Shown: positions 8,318-17,841, counted from the stretch's first letter. The stretch is 37,342 bases of DNA from an uncultured Clostridia bacterium (GCA_947589565.1 CANQBW010000013.1:1-37342); one strand, 5' to 3'. Numbers and translations are program-made. Notes: generated by a model not told the origin, from the letters alone.

Positions 8318-8358
8318 AGAGGGGGGCAGATAAACTGCCCCCCCTCTTGGTACTCCCG
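8307..8358 (+). repeat. Long hairpin mirroring the tRNA 3' end
   Basis: The last 11 bases of the tRNA plus 12 trailer bases (8307-8329) are complementary to 8335-8358 across a 5-base loop, with a single extra C. The right arm therefore contains an antisense copy of the tRNA acceptor strand and CCA. There is no T-run. The sequence from 8359 to 8512 holds a further TTCGAA-containing stretch and a short GCGC palindrome but no recognisable gene. Confidence 0.8.
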
Positions 8359-8512
8359 AAGTCGCTTGAGCGCATTGGGTTCGAATGTCTTTCTACTGTT
8401 ACGGTTCCTTGGACATCACGAGCGCGGAGCGCGAGTATTCTGCTCCCGCAATCGTTGTTTTTGCCGTTTTTTTGCGTTCAGGAACTTTTTTCCGGGCCTA
8501 TCCTCTATATGA

Positions 8513-8541
8513 TTGACAATTTCTCTTCCGAAGTGTATAAT
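8513..8541 (+). promoter_or_regulatory. Consensus promoter of the Wzy/WaaL-like gene
   Basis: TTGACA (8513-8518), a 17-base spacer and TATAAT (8536-8541), leaving a leader of about 75 bases before the GTG at 8625. Confidence 0.8.
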
Positions 8542-8624
8542 GGATAAAATCGGTGGGCCGAAACAGGTGTTTGATTTTACTTTTTTGACCGGAAACGTGC
8601 GTATGGCGATGGAGAGGATTCATA

Positions 8625-9935
8625 GTGGAAAGACTCAAAAATTTTCATTTTGAGAAAAAACATCTCGTCTATATCTTTCTATTTGTATTGATATTGGCGG
8701 GAAATGTCTCCAATTTTCAGGTTTTCGGTAGAATTGCGATCAAACTGAGCGATGTTTTGGCTTTGATCTTAGGTCTGGTCTTTCTCAAAAGCTTCTGGAA
8801 AGAAAAGATCGACTTTTCGGTCGGCATCATGCTCATATGGAGCATTCTTTCGCTTGCCCTGATCCTCATGAACGTCATCATCTATCAGTTCGACTTTGAG
8901 GATGTTTTGACCGCGGTCTTATATCTGTTCCGATTTATCTTTATGATGTGGCTTGCAAATGTTGTGGCAAGGTACATGCGTTCGAAGGGTTTGGGGCTTT
9001 TTACGCTGAAATACATCAACGTCTTATACCTTCTCGTCTGTGGGTTCGGGTTCATTCAGCTGATCTTCTTCCCCGTAGCCTATGATTTTTACCGTCTTCT
9101 TTGGACGATGGGGGTCTTTTTCCCCAACGCCGACCCCCATATCAACCGATTGTTCTCGACCTATCTCGACCCCAACTATCTGGCTGCCTGCCTTTTGATC
9201 GGGGTGTGCGTCGATCTCTATCTTTTAAGTCTCGAGCGGGATAAGAAAAGGCAGATCAAATATTGGCTGTTTCTTGCGGTCTATACGCTGACGATCTTTC
9301 TGACAAGATCCCGTTCGGGGCTGTTGGGGCTCGTCATCATCCTCTTTCTTGACCTATTGCTGTCGATCGATCGGAAAAATATGAAAATTTGGGTCGTCGT
9401 CGCGGCGGCGGGCGCCCTTGCGGTCCTCACAGGTCTGTTTGTCTTTTCGGATATCACCGTTTTCGTTCGGATACGCACCATGTTTACCGACGCCTCCGCG
9501 GGGGCAAGGCTCTCCTCCTGGGCAAAGGGCCTCGAAACTTTTTGGGATAATTTCTTGGGACTCGGATACAACCTTTTCGGCTCTTATAACAAGAAGATCT
9601 ACGGCTCGGAAGCGATCTCCGTCCTCTATGGGAATGATTCCTCTCTGATCCTGACGCTGATCACGACCGGCATTCCGGGACTTGCCCTGTTCTTCGTCCA
9701 TATTTTCCGATTCGTCGTGAAAAAGAATGTGCCGAAAGCAATGATCTCTTTGATCTTTGCGGCGCTTGTGATCTGCAATTTCAACAATCTGCTCTACTAC
9801 GGGTTGTGGGTCTTCCCTTTTTACTTTATCATGTACTTGACGCTGCATTGGGAACAGAGCGACATCCACACCCAACAACTTCTCTCCCAAAAGAGGACGC
9901 CCGCGCTCCGTTCTGCGGCAGCTTCTTCGAAATGA
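8625..9935 (+). CDS. O-antigen polymerase/ligase-like membrane protein (Wzy/WaaL type)
   Basis: 436 residues with about ten hydrophobic segments and a short basic, Ser/Ala-rich C-terminal tail. The pattern fits the O-antigen polymerase/ligase superfamily: an RLFSTYLDPNYLAACLL segment before a central transmembrane helix, and the family-typical FLTRSRSGLLGL motif. Such proteins polymerise lipid-linked repeat units or ligate glycan to an acceptor at the outer face of the membrane. The start is a GTG preceded by GGAGAGG at good spacing. It has its own promoter and lies directly upstream of the rhamnose/galactofuranose operon, so it probably acts on the same glycan. Polymerase and ligase cannot be told apart from sequence alone. 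Confidence 0.82.
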   Translation: MERLKNFHFEKKHLVYIFLFVLILAGNVSNFQVFGRIAIKLSDVLALILGLVFLKSFWKEKIDFSVGIMLIWSILSLALILMNVIIYQFDFEDVLTAVLYLFRFIFMMWLANVVARYMRSKGLGLFTLKYINVLYLLVCGFGFIQLIFFPVAYDFYRLLWTMGVFFPNADPHINRLFSTYLDPNYLAACLLIGVCVDLYLLSLERDKKRQIKYWLFLAVYTLTIFLTRSRSGLLGLVIILFLDLLLSIDRKNMKIWVVVAAAGALAVLTGLFVFSDITVFVRIRTMFTDASAGARLSSWAKGLETFWDNFLGLGYNLFGSYNKKIYGSEAISVLYGNDSSLILTLITTGIPGLALFFVHIFRFVVKKNVPKAMISLIFAALVICNFNNLLYYGLWVFPFYFIMYLTLHWEQSDIHTQQLLSQKRTPALRSAAASSK

Positions 9936-9982
9936 GCGGAAGGAGCCCGGGATAAATTCTTTTGAGAAGCGATTTTAAAGAT

Positions 9983-10012
9983 TTGACAGATTCCTCCAAA
10001 ACATGCTATAAT
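9983..10012 (+). promoter_or_regulatory. Promoter of the rml/glycosyltransferase operon
   Basis: TTGACA (9983-9988), an 18-base spacer and an extended TATAAT (10007-10012), 34 bases before the rmlA start. Confidence 0.75.
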
Positions 10013-10046
10013 CTTACAAAATGCTTTGAAAACACACAGGAGACAA

Positions 10047-10931
10047 ATGAAGGGAATTATTCTTGCGGGGGGGAGCGGAACGCGGCTCTATCCGCTCACA
10101 ATGGTAACAAGCAAACAGCTCTTGCCGGTCTACGACAAACCCATGATCTATTATCCGCTCTCGACGCTGATGTTGGCGGGGATCCGCGAAATTTTGATCA
10201 TCTCCACGCCCGAGGACACGCCCCGCTTTTCGGCGCTTTTCGGCGACGGGAAAAAATTCGGGCTCGAACTCTCCTATGCCGTCCAGCCCCGTCCCGCGGG
10301 ACTCGCGCAAGCGTTTACGATCGGGGAGGAGTTCATCGGAGAGGACGACGTCTGTATGGTCCTCGGAGACAATCTTTTCTACGGAAACGGCTTGAAACAG
10401 AGCTTAAAACGTGCGACCTCTAACCTTCGGGAGGGAAGGTCCACGATCTTCGGCTACTATGTTCCCGACCCTCAGCGCTTCGGCGTGGTCGAATTCGACG
10501 GAGAGGGAAGGGCGGTCTCCATCGAAGAAAAACCGCAGTGCCCCAAATCCAACTATGCCGTTGTGGGGCTCTATTTTTATACCAACGACGTGGTGGAGAT
10601 CGCAAAGACGATCCGTCCCTCCGCGCGGGGAGAGCTCGAGATCACGAGCGTCAATCAGAGATACTTAGAGGCGGGAAAACTCGACGTCATCACCTTCGGA
10701 CGGGGATTCACCTGGCTGGACACGGGGACGCACGAGGCCCTCGCGGACGCCACCGCCTTCGTCAAGATGATCGAGGAGCGCCAGGGACTCATGATCAGCT
10801 GTCCCGAGGAGATCGCCTATATCAACGGATGGATCACGGCGGAGCAGCTCGAAGAACTCGCAAACGGAATGAAGTCGAACGGCTACGGCAAGCACCTCTT
10901 GCGGGTGCTCGACAAGAAGATCAAGTATTGA
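10047..10931 (+). CDS. rmlA: Glucose-1-phosphate thymidylyltransferase
   Basis: 294 residues. Makes dTDP-glucose from glucose-1-phosphate and dTTP, the first step to dTDP-L-rhamnose. The N-terminal nucleotide-binding signature [29 protein letters not shown], the LGDN metal-site motif and the [12 protein letters not shown] segment identify RmlA at full length. The start at 10047 is chosen because AGGAGA precedes it and the family begins MKGIILAGG; an in-frame ATG at 10026 lacks a ribosome-binding site. First gene of the operon; rmlC follows after 9 bases. Confidence 0.96.
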   Translation: MKGIILAGGSGTRLYPLTMVTSKQLLPVYDKPMIYYPLSTLMLAGIREILIISTPEDTPRFSALFGDGKKFGLELSYAVQPRPAGLAQAFTIGEEFIGEDDVCMVLGDNLFYGNGLKQSLKRATSNLREGRSTIFGYYVPDPQRFGVVEFDGEGRAVSIEEKPQCPKSNYAVVGLYFYTNDVVEIAKTIRPSARGELEITSVNQRYLEAGKLDVITFGRGFTWLDTGTHEALADATAFVKMIEERQGLMISCPEEIAYINGWITAEQLEELANGMKSNGYGKHLLRVLDKKIKY

Positions 10932-10940
10932 GGGGGAAAT

Positions 10941-11501
10941 ATGAACGTCATCAAAACGGAACTTGTGGGCGCCTTTTTGATCGAGCCGCAGGTGTTCGGG
11001 GACGCGCGGGGTTGGTTTACCGAGACCTTCAGCGTCCGAAAATTAAGCGAAGCGGGTCTCAAAGTGCCCGATTTTGTCCAAGATAATCAGAGTTACAGTT
11101 CCCAAAAGGGAATCGTGCGGGGGCTTCACTGCCAGAGGGACCCCTTCTGCCAGACCAAGCTCATCCGCTGCACGCGGGGGGAGATCGACGACGTCATCGT
11201 CGACGTTCGGGAGGGCTCTCCCACCTATCTGAAGTGGATCAAAGTGCGCCTCTCTGCGGAAAATTTCCGCCAGCTCTACATTCCGCAGGGCTTTCTGCAC
11301 GGATTCGTCACGCGGACGGACAACGTCGAAGTACAGTACAAAGTGGACAACTACTACGACAAACCCTCGGACAGAAGCGTTCGCTACGACGACCCCGCGT
11401 TCGGGGTCGACTGGGACGTGAACGCTCCCATTCTCTCCGAAAAAGACAAGAATGCGCCGCTTTTTCGGGACAGTGACGTGCGCTTTTTCTTTCAAAAATG
11501 A
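10941..11501 (+). CDS. rmlC: dTDP-4-dehydrorhamnose 3,5-epimerase
   Basis: 186 residues, the usual length of this cupin-fold enzyme, which epimerises C3 and C5 of dTDP-4-keto-6-deoxyglucose in the cytosol. Family landmarks are the early GDARGWFTETF, the catalytic-histidine segment RGLHCQ, the IPQGFLHGF motif and the late YDDPAFGVDW. The Cys in RGLHCQ replaces the more usual Tyr. Its ATGA end overlaps the rmlD start by four bases, suggesting coupled translation. Confidence 0.95.
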   Translation: MNVIKTELVGAFLIEPQVFGDARGWFTETFSVRKLSEAGLKVPDFVQDNQSYSSQKGIVRGLHCQRDPFCQTKLIRCTRGEIDDVIVDVREGSPTYLKWIKVRLSAENFRQLYIPQGFLHGFVTRTDNVEVQYKVDNYYDKPSDRSVRYDDPAFGVDWDVNAPILSEKDKNAPLFRDSDVRFFFQK

Positions 11502-12361
11502 AATTTTTGGTGACAGGAATCAAGGGCCAGCTCGGCTATGACGTCTGCCGCGAGCTCAAAAGCCGCGGATATCAAGATGTGTGCGGAATCGATATCGACG
11601 ATTTGGATATCACCGACGAGAAGGCGGTCTCCCGCTTTGTGAGGGAATATCATCCGGACGTCGTGATGCACAACGCCGCCTTTACCGCCGTGGACAGGGC
11701 GGAGGCGGAGCCCGGCCTCTGCCGCGCGGTCAATGCATTCGGGACGAAGTATCTCGCCGAGGCGGCAAGGGAATGCGATGCGAAATTCGTTTACATTTCG
11801 ACCGATTACGTCTTCGACGGCGAAAAAGAGGGACTATATTCCCCCGAGGATAGGCGCTGTCCGCTGTCCGTGTACGGCGCGACCAAGTCGGAGGGGGAGG
11901 ACGCCGTCAGAGCCGCAACGGAGAAACATTTTATCGTCCGTATCTCCTGGGTGTTCGGCGTCAACGGCAAAAATTTTGTCAAGACGATGCTGAACGCCTC
12001 TGAAAAAAGGAGCGAATTTAACGTCGTCTGCGATCAGGTGGGGTCTCCGACTTATACCGCCGACCTTGCAAAGCTGCTCGTCGATATGACGCAGACGGAA
12101 CAGTACGGAACCTATCACGCGAGCAACGAGGGAATTTGCAGCTGGTATGAATTTGCCTGCGAAATTTTTCGTTTGGCGGGGAAGAACGTCAAGGTGAACC
12201 CCGTGACGACGGAGGAATATTTGAAACTTGCTTCCCAACAGGCGAAGCGCCCCAAAAATTCCCGATTCGATAAATCCAAGCTCACAGAGCGCGGCTTCTC
12301 CCTCCTGCCCGATTGGAAGGACGCCCTGCAAAGATACATAAGGGAAATTTATCATGGGTAA
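11498..12361 (+). CDS. rmlD: dTDP-4-dehydrorhamnose reductase
   Basis: 287 residues. Reduces the 4-keto sugar to dTDP-L-rhamnose with NAD(P)H, the last step of the pathway. It is an extended short-chain dehydrogenase with N-terminal GIKGQLGYD nucleotide-binding motif, STDYVFDG and the YxxxK catalytic pair (YGATK), and the RISWVFG stretch. Length fits the family. It starts inside rmlC and its end overlaps the next gene by 8 bases. Confidence 0.95.
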   Translation: MKFLVTGIKGQLGYDVCRELKSRGYQDVCGIDIDDLDITDEKAVSRFVREYHPDVVMHNAAFTAVDRAEAEPGLCRAVNAFGTKYLAEAARECDAKFVYISTDYVFDGEKEGLYSPEDRRCPLSVYGATKSEGEDAVRAATEKHFIVRISWVFGVNGKNFVKTMLNASEKRSEFNVVCDQVGSPTYTADLAKLLVDMTQTEQYGTYHASNEGICSWYEFACEIFRLAGKNVKVNPVTTEEYLKLASQQAKRPKNSRFDKSKLTERGFSLLPDWKDALQRYIREIYHG

Positions 12362-13253
12362 AAAACTGTCCGTCATCATTGTCTCCTATCAGGCAGTCGA
12401 GCTTCTCAGAGATTGCCTGAACTCCATCGAAAAATACAATGACATCGGTGACGGGCTCGAGGTGATCGTCTCGGACAATTCTCCCGACATGCGGCTCTTT
12501 GACGATATTTCCCGCGACTATCCTTCCGTCAAACTCGTCAAAAACGAGAATATCGGCTTCGGCGCGGGAAACAACCGCGGATTTGAGCATTCTACGGGGG
12601 AATATCTGCTCTTTCTCAATCCGGATACCAAACTTGTGGAGCCCATCTTTGCGTTTGCCGTCGAAAAGTTCGAAAAGGACAAGGACCTTGCCATGTTCGG
12701 CATTCAACAGACGGACAAAGAGGGGAATTTTACCGATTCCTTCGGCATTCTCGGCCTCTGCGGGCCGAAAAACATCTTCGGATATTTTCAATTGAGACGC
12801 TGCCGAAAGAAGGGAAAATTCGAGGACGGCAGGATGTACCCCGACGGCGCAGACCTGTTTGTGCGCCGCAGTTCCTTTCTCCAAGCGGGAAAATTCGACG
12901 AGAAAATTTTCATGTACTACGAGGAAGAGGACCTGACGCGAAGGATCAAGCTGTATTCGGAGGCAAAAAAGACAGCATTTTTCGGGGAGAAAAAGCTCAT
13001 CCATCTCGGGGGCGGGACGGGGGAGAGAAACGAAGCGTCCTATCTTCGCGGGCTTCGCCGCGGGCTCGATTCGATGAAGTACTGCGCGGAAAAGTATTCC
13101 CTCGACTTTGAAAAGCTCAAAAAGGTCAAATACCGCCATGCAAGAATGAAATACCGCTTGGCACGTCTGCGCCGAAAGAGAGATAAGGCGGAGTTTTACC
13201 GCAAGGTCATGAAAATTTACAGGGACGAAGCGCCCGAAGGAAGAGGATCATGA
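12354..13253 (+). CDS. Family 2 glycosyltransferase, rhamnosyltransferase-like
   Basis: 299 residues with a GT-A fold: SVIIVSYQAVELLRDCL at the N terminus, VIVSDNSPD, the donor/metal motif FLNPDTKL, and the later acceptor-side EEEDLTRRIKL. Closest in pattern to WbbL-type transferases that move rhamnose from dTDP-rhamnose to a lipid-linked acceptor at the cytoplasmic membrane face. Its position right after rmlD supports rhamnose as donor, but the specificity is inference. The C-terminal 50 residues are highly basic, which could favour membrane contact. Overlaps both neighbours. Confidence 0.86.
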   Translation: MGKKLSVIIVSYQAVELLRDCLNSIEKYNDIGDGLEVIVSDNSPDMRLFDDISRDYPSVKLVKNENIGFGAGNNRGFEHSTGEYLLFLNPDTKLVEPIFAFAVEKFEKDKDLAMFGIQQTDKEGNFTDSFGILGLCGPKNIFGYFQLRRCRKKGKFEDGRMYPDGADLFVRRSSFLQAGKFDEKIFMYYEEEDLTRRIKLYSEAKKTAFFGEKKLIHLGGGTGERNEASYLRGLRRGLDSMKYCAEKYSLDFEKLKKVKYRHARMKYRLARLRRKRDKAEFYRKVMKIYRDEAPEGRGS

Positions 13254-14143
13254 AAAGATGTCTGGTGCTCCTTTGCACCTACAACGGGGAGAAATATCTC
13301 CGCGAACAGCTCGACAGTATTTTAAGTCAAAAAGACATCGAAGTCGCCGTCAAAGCTGCGGACGACCGCTCGACGGACGGAACCAAAGAAATTTTAAAGG
13401 AGTATGCGGAAAAATTTCCCGCATTCACCTATTCCGTCAACGAGAAGAACAAGGGCTTCTGCTACAACTTTCTCGACCTCATCTTCTCCGTCAAGGATAC
13501 CGACTACGATTACTACGCGCTCAGCGACCAGGACGACGTATGGCTGCCCGAAAAGCTGAAGAGGGCGGCGGAGCAGATCGAATCAAAGGGGGAGACCCAA
13601 AAAGGCACCCTGTATTGCTCTAATCTCCTCGTCACGGATGAAAAGCTTACCCCGCTTCACAGAATGGAGGAAAAATTTCCCAAAGTCAACCGCTACTCCG
13701 CTTCTTTCTTCAATATCGCAACCGGCTGTACGATCGTCTTCGACAAAAAATTCCTTCTCCAAAGCACCAAGCACTATCCGTCGGACTTGCAGCTGCATGA
13801 CGATTGGCTCTTTCTCTTGGCGATGTACACGGCAGACTTCATTTACGACTTCGAAGGGCATGATATTTATTATCGTCAGCACGCCGAAAATCTCATCGGC
13901 AGCGGAGATAAAAAGACTAAGGAAAAAAAGGGAAAAGTCTATTGGGGCTGGCCCTGCGTAAAAGAGATCATCGCGCTGTATGGAGACGAAATTTCCAAAA
14001 AAAATCTTAAAATTCTGATTCGGACACGTGATTACCGAAAGAAGTTCTCCTGCAGATTAAAAATCATCTTCTCGACGAAATATTATAGGTCACGATTCGG
14101 GATCCGTTTTCGGATCGGCATTTTGTTAGGAAGACAAAAATAG
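13250..14143 (+). CDS. Family 2 glycosyltransferase
   Basis: 297 residues. N-terminal LVLLCTYNGEKYLREQLDS, ADDRSTDGT and the SDQDDVWLPEKL motif mark a GT2 enzyme of the type often annotated as rhamnosyltransferase in capsule and teichoic-acid-like loci. DDWLF later in the chain fits the catalytic-base region. It begins with an ATGA overlap on the previous gene, and the last 25 residues are rich in Arg/Lys and aromatics. Sugar specificity is not determinable here. Confidence 0.86.
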   Translation: MKRCLVLLCTYNGEKYLREQLDSILSQKDIEVAVKAADDRSTDGTKEILKEYAEKFPAFTYSVNEKNKGFCYNFLDLIFSVKDTDYDYYALSDQDDVWLPEKLKRAAEQIESKGETQKGTLYCSNLLVTDEKLTPLHRMEEKFPKVNRYSASFFNIATGCTIVFDKKFLLQSTKHYPSDLQLHDDWLFLLAMYTADFIYDFEGHDIYYRQHAENLIGSGDKKTKEKKGKVYWGWPCVKEIIALYGDEISKKNLKILIRTRDYRKKFSCRLKIIFSTKYYRSRFGIRFRIGILLGRQK

Positions 14144-14154
14144 AGAGGAAAATT

Positions 14155-15174
14155 ATGGCAAACTATCTGATCACCGGCGGCGCCGGATTCATCGGCGGGA
14201 ATTTCTGCCACTACATGGTGAATACATATCCCGAGGACAGATTCGTCTGTCTCGACGCGCTGACCTATGCCGGCAACCTCGAGACCCTCGAGCCCATCAA
14301 GGACAAGCCGAATTTCCGCTTTGTCCATGCAAATATCTGCGACAGAGAGGCGGTCTTTTCCCTCTTCGAAGAGGAAAAATTCGACTATGTCGTCAATTTT
14401 GCCGCGGAGAGCCATGTCGACCGCAGCATCGAAAATCCGCGCATCTTCCTCGAGACGAACATCTTGGGAACGCAGACGCTGATGGACGCCTGCCGCAAAT
14501 TCGGTATCAAACGGTATCATCAGGTCTCCACGGACGAGGTCTACGGCGACTTGCCGCTCGACCGTCCCGACCTCTTCTTCACGGAGGAGACGCCCATTCG
14601 CACCTCCAGCCCCTACAGCGCGTCGAAAGCGTCTGCCGACCTTCTCGTCCTCGCCTATCACCGCACCTTCTCTCTTCCCATCACGATCAGCCGCTGTTCC
14701 AACAACTACGGGCCCTATCAATTCCCCGAAAAGCTGATCCCGCTCGTCATCAAAAGGGCGGTCGCCGAGGAGCCCATTCCCGTCTACGGAAACGGCGCAA
14801 ATGTGCGCGATTGGCTGCATGTGTACGATCACTGCACCGCCATCGACCTCATCTTAAGGAAGGGCAAGGACGGAGAAATTTACAACATCGGCGGACACAA
14901 CGAGAGAAACAACCTCGAAGTCGTCGGACGCATTTTAAAGGAACTTCATAAACCCGAGAGCCTCATCACCTTCGTCCGTGACCGCGCGGGACATGATCTG
15001 AGGTACGCCATGGACCCGACGAAGATCATGAAGGAGCTCGGCTGGCAGCCCAAATACACCTTCGAGACGGGGATCGGGCCCACGATCGAGTGGAATCTCA
15101 CCCATTCTGACTGGCTCTCTCACATTCTCTCGGGCGAGTACCTGAGATTCATGGACGCAAATTACAAGAGGTAA
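14155..15174 (+). CDS. rmlB: dTDP-glucose 4,6-dehydratase
   Basis: 339 residues, full length. Converts dTDP-glucose to dTDP-4-keto-6-deoxyglucose using bound NAD, the second step of rhamnose synthesis. Seen: TGGAGFIGGNF nucleotide-binding motif, AESHVDRSI, the STDEVYGDL segment with the catalytic Asp-Glu, YSASKASAD (YxxxK), and NNYGPYQFPEKLIPL. AGAGG lies 6 bases before the ATG. With rmlA, C and D upstream the pathway is complete, though the order is split by two glycosyltransferase genes. Confidence 0.97.
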   Translation: MANYLITGGAGFIGGNFCHYMVNTYPEDRFVCLDALTYAGNLETLEPIKDKPNFRFVHANICDREAVFSLFEEEKFDYVVNFAAESHVDRSIENPRIFLETNILGTQTLMDACRKFGIKRYHQVSTDEVYGDLPLDRPDLFFTEETPIRTSSPYSASKASADLLVLAYHRTFSLPITISRCSNNYGPYQFPEKLIPLVIKRAVAEEPIPVYGNGANVRDWLHVYDHCTAIDLILRKGKDGEIYNIGGHNERNNLEVVGRILKELHKPESLITFVRDRAGHDLRYAMDPTKIMKELGWQPKYTFETGIGPTIEWNLTHSDWLSHILSGEYLRFMDANYKR

Positions 15175-15178
15175 AGCC

Positions 15179-16006
15179 ATGGTCTCCGTCATCATCATTT
15201 ACACCCGCGACGACCAGTTGAACCTTGCCAAGGAGTGGATCGACAAGCAGACGGGAGTCGAGGTCGAAACGATCGTCCTCGACAATCGCGGAAACCGCGC
15301 CTATTCCTCGGCGGCGGCCGCGCTCAACGACGGCGCGAGAAGGGCAAAGGGAGAGTACCTCATCTTCATGCACCAGGATATCTACCTCTGGGATACAGAG
15401 GCCTGTGCAAAGTACGCGTCCTTTCTCGAGAGTCACCCGAATGCGATCATCGGCGTCGCCGGCGTTGCAAAGGACGGGAGCGGAGTGAAATACGATCTTT
15501 GGCAGACGCAAAAGAAGTACCGCTTTGCACGGCCCGCGAACGGGGAGATCATTCCCGTCAAGACGCTCGATGAGTGCATGTTCGCCATGACAAAGGAGCG
15601 CTGGGAACTTCTGAAATTCGACGAAGTCACCTGCGACAACTGGCATTTCTATTGCGCGGACATCTGCTATGCAAATCAGCTCTCGGGCGGAGAGAACTAT
15701 TCCGTTCCGCTCGAGGTCTGTCATGATTCCCTCGGTTCGGCGGACGGGAAGGGATTTCGTCGATCGGTCAAGCGGATGATCAAAAAATACCACGGAAAAC
15801 TCGAGGAGATCGAGACGACTTGCGTTCGTCTCGCCTGCAATAAGAGGGCATATCTTGTCTATTTATGTAAGGAAAAATATAAGAGCTTTTTGAGGCTCAT
15901 CGGCAGATATGATTCTTTCCGCCGCAAAAGAGATGAAAAGTGGCGCAAGAGAGGGGCATATGTCCCCGACTACGACGAGATCGAAAAGGCGCGCCGCGGA
16001 GAATAG
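15179..16006 (+). CDS. Glycosyltransferase, family 2-like
   Basis: 275 residues. The N terminus SVIIIYTRDDQLNLAKEW, VLDNRGN, NDGARRAKGEYLIFMHQDI (a DxD-like HQDI) and GVAGVAKDG match a GT-A transferase group seen in polysaccharide loci. The last third is basic and rich in Arg/Lys/Tyr. It begins four bases after rmlB. The substrate is unknown; a role in building the same glycan is inferred from the operon. Confidence 0.75.
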   Translation: MVSVIIIYTRDDQLNLAKEWIDKQTGVEVETIVLDNRGNRAYSSAAAALNDGARRAKGEYLIFMHQDIYLWDTEACAKYASFLESHPNAIIGVAGVAKDGSGVKYDLWQTQKKYRFARPANGEIIPVKTLDECMFAMTKERWELLKFDEVTCDNWHFYCADICYANQLSGGENYSVPLEVCHDSLGSADGKGFRRSVKRMIKKYHGKLEEIETTCVRLACNKRAYLVYLCKEKYKSFLRLIGRYDSFRRKRDEKWRKRGAYVPDYDEIEKARRGE

Positions 16007-16029
16007 AAAGAGGATATATCAAGGCAGGT

Positions 16030-16728
16030 ATGGATACAAAACTATATGTTGTCACGCATAAAACCGTCTCCGCGATCCCCCCGCAGCGCACGCTGATCGG
16101 CGTCGGGAACGGCGAGATCGAACATGTTTCGCTGCGAGATTCGAGCGGCGAAAACATTTCCGAAAAAAATCCGAACTACTGCGAATTGACCGCTCTGTAC
16201 TGGATCTGGAAAAACGATCGTTCCGAGTTGGTCGGGCTGGAGCACTACCGCAGATTTTTCTGCGATCTTTTGACCCTCAAGCCGCTCTCCCTTGCCGCCA
16301 TTGAGGAAAAATTGGAGAAGGCGGATGTGTTATTGCCCACGAAGATGACCTTTCCCTATTCCATCTACGAGCAATATAAAATTTGCCATATCGTGTCCGA
16401 TCTGGACTGCTGCCGCGAGATCATCGGCGAAAAAAGCCCCGAATATCTTCCCTCTTTCGACGAGGTCATGAACAGAAAATACGGATACATGTTCAACATG
16501 TTTGTCATGCAGGGGGGGGGTATGCGTTTTTATTCGGAATGGCTTTTCCCCATCTTGTTTGAGGCGGAGGAGAGGATCGATCTGACGGGAAGAGATCGAT
16601 ATCAGCAGCGGGTGTTCGGATTTTTGGCGGAACGATTGTTCCAGGTCTGGATCTTACATCATCATTTGAGGATCAAATGTGCGCCCGTATGCGGCATGGA
16701 TGAAAAAAAGAAGGCAGGGGAGCGATGA
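16030..16728 (+). CDS. DUF4422 family protein, probable glycosyltransferase
   Basis: 232 residues from the ATG at 16030. DUF4422 signatures are the N-terminal LYVVTHKTVSAIPP, NPNYCELTALYWIWKN and GLEHYRRFF. DUF4422 proteins are found in capsule and exopolysaccharide loci and are regarded as glycosyltransferases. A longer in-frame ORF begins at 15940 but would overlap the previous gene by 67 bases and its first 30 residues are unlike the family. The stop overlaps the glf start by four bases. Confidence 0.85.
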   Translation: MDTKLYVVTHKTVSAIPPQRTLIGVGNGEIEHVSLRDSSGENISEKNPNYCELTALYWIWKNDRSELVGLEHYRRFFCDLLTLKPLSLAAIEEKLEKADVLLPTKMTFPYSIYEQYKICHIVSDLDCCREIIGEKSPEYLPSFDEVMNRKYGYMFNMFVMQGGGMRFYSEWLFPILFEAEERIDLTGRDRYQQRVFGFLAERLFQVWILHHHLRIKCAPVCGMDEKKKAGER

Positions 16729-17831
16729 AAGAGATGTATGACTATCTGATCGTAGGCAGCGGGCTCTTCGGCGCCGTCTGCGCCTATGAACTCAAAAAGC
16801 GGGGCAAGAAACTCCTCGTGATCGAAAAGCGCGGGCATATCGGCGGAAACATCTACACCGAAGAGGTAGAGGGTATCAATGTCCACAAATACGGGGCGCA
16901 TATCTTTCATACTTCGGATAAGGAAGTATGGGATTATATGAACTCCTTTGCCGAGTTCAATCACTTCGTCAACAGCCCGATCGCGAGATATCACGACGAA
17001 TGCTACAATTTGCCCTTCAATATGAACACCTTCACGAAACTCTGGCGGGACGTCTTCACGCCTGCGGAAGCGGCTGCCCGGATCGAGGAGGAGAGAGTTC
17101 AATTCGGGGTAACCGAGCCCAAGAACCTCGAGGAGCAGGCGATCAACCTCGTCGGAAGGACCATCTACGAAAAATTGGTCAAAGGGTACACCGAAAAACA
17201 GTGGGGCAGACCCTGCGGGGAACTTCCCGCCTTCATCATCAAGCGCCTGCCCGTGCGCTTTACCTTCGACAACAACTATTTCAACGACAACTACCAAGGG
17301 ATCCCCGTCGGCGGATATACGGGGATCATTGAAAAAATGCTCGAGGGGGTCCCCGTCCGCCTCAACTGTGACTTCTTTGCAGACAAAGAGAACTATCTGA
17401 ATTTGGCAAAGAAGATCATCTTCACGGGGCCCATCGACCAATACTTCGGATATTGCTACGGACCTCTCGAATACCGCTCTCTGCGCTTTGAGACGGAAAT
17501 TCTAAATATCCCCAACTATCAGGGCAATGCCGTGATAAACTATACGGACGCCGAAACGCCCTTTACGCGCATCATCGAGCATAAACATTTCGAATACGGA
17601 ACGCAGCCGAAGACGGTCGTCACGAGAGAATATCCCGCCGCATGGAAGATGGGCGAGGAGCCCTATTATCCCGTCAACGACGGGAAGAACACCCGTCTCT
17701 ATGCGCAATATCGCAAGCTCGCCGAAGCGCAGAATAAGGTCATATTCGGCGGCAGGCTGGGGCTCTATCAATATTTCGACATGGACGACGTGATCCTGAG
17801 CGCCTGGAACGCCTTAAAAGAGATGGAGTAA
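16725..17831 (+). CDS. glf: UDP-galactopyranose mutase
   Basis: 368 residues, the standard bacterial length. A cytosolic flavoenzyme that interconverts UDP-galactopyranose and UDP-galactofuranose. Seen: FAD-binding VGSGLFGAVCA, IEKRGHIGGNIYTEE, the KYGAHIFHTSD segment with the active-site His, GYTEKQWG, and the C-terminal GGRLGLYQYFDMD. Its presence means the surface glycan probably contains galactofuranose. One of the neighbouring transferases is then expected to use UDP-Galf. Confidence 0.97.
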   Translation: MKEMYDYLIVGSGLFGAVCAYELKKRGKKLLVIEKRGHIGGNIYTEEVEGINVHKYGAHIFHTSDKEVWDYMNSFAEFNHFVNSPIARYHDECYNLPFNMNTFTKLWRDVFTPAEAAARIEEERVQFGVTEPKNLEEQAINLVGRTIYEKLVKGYTEKQWGRPCGELPAFIIKRLPVRFTFDNNYFNDNYQGIPVGGYTGIIEKMLEGVPVRLNCDFFADKENYLNLAKKIIFTGPIDQYFGYCYGPLEYRSLRFETEILNIPNYQGNAVINYTDAETPFTRIIEHKHFEYGTQPKTVVTREYPAAWKMGEEPYYPVNDGKNTRLYAQYRKLAEAQNKVIFGGRLGLYQYFDMDDVILSAWNALKEME

Positions 17832-17841
17832 GGAGATTCAT

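Noticed and set aside
8347-8547. 66-residue ORF downstream of the tRNA
   Set aside because: Starts within the mirrored tRNA hairpin, has no ribosome-binding site and runs into the promoter of the next gene.
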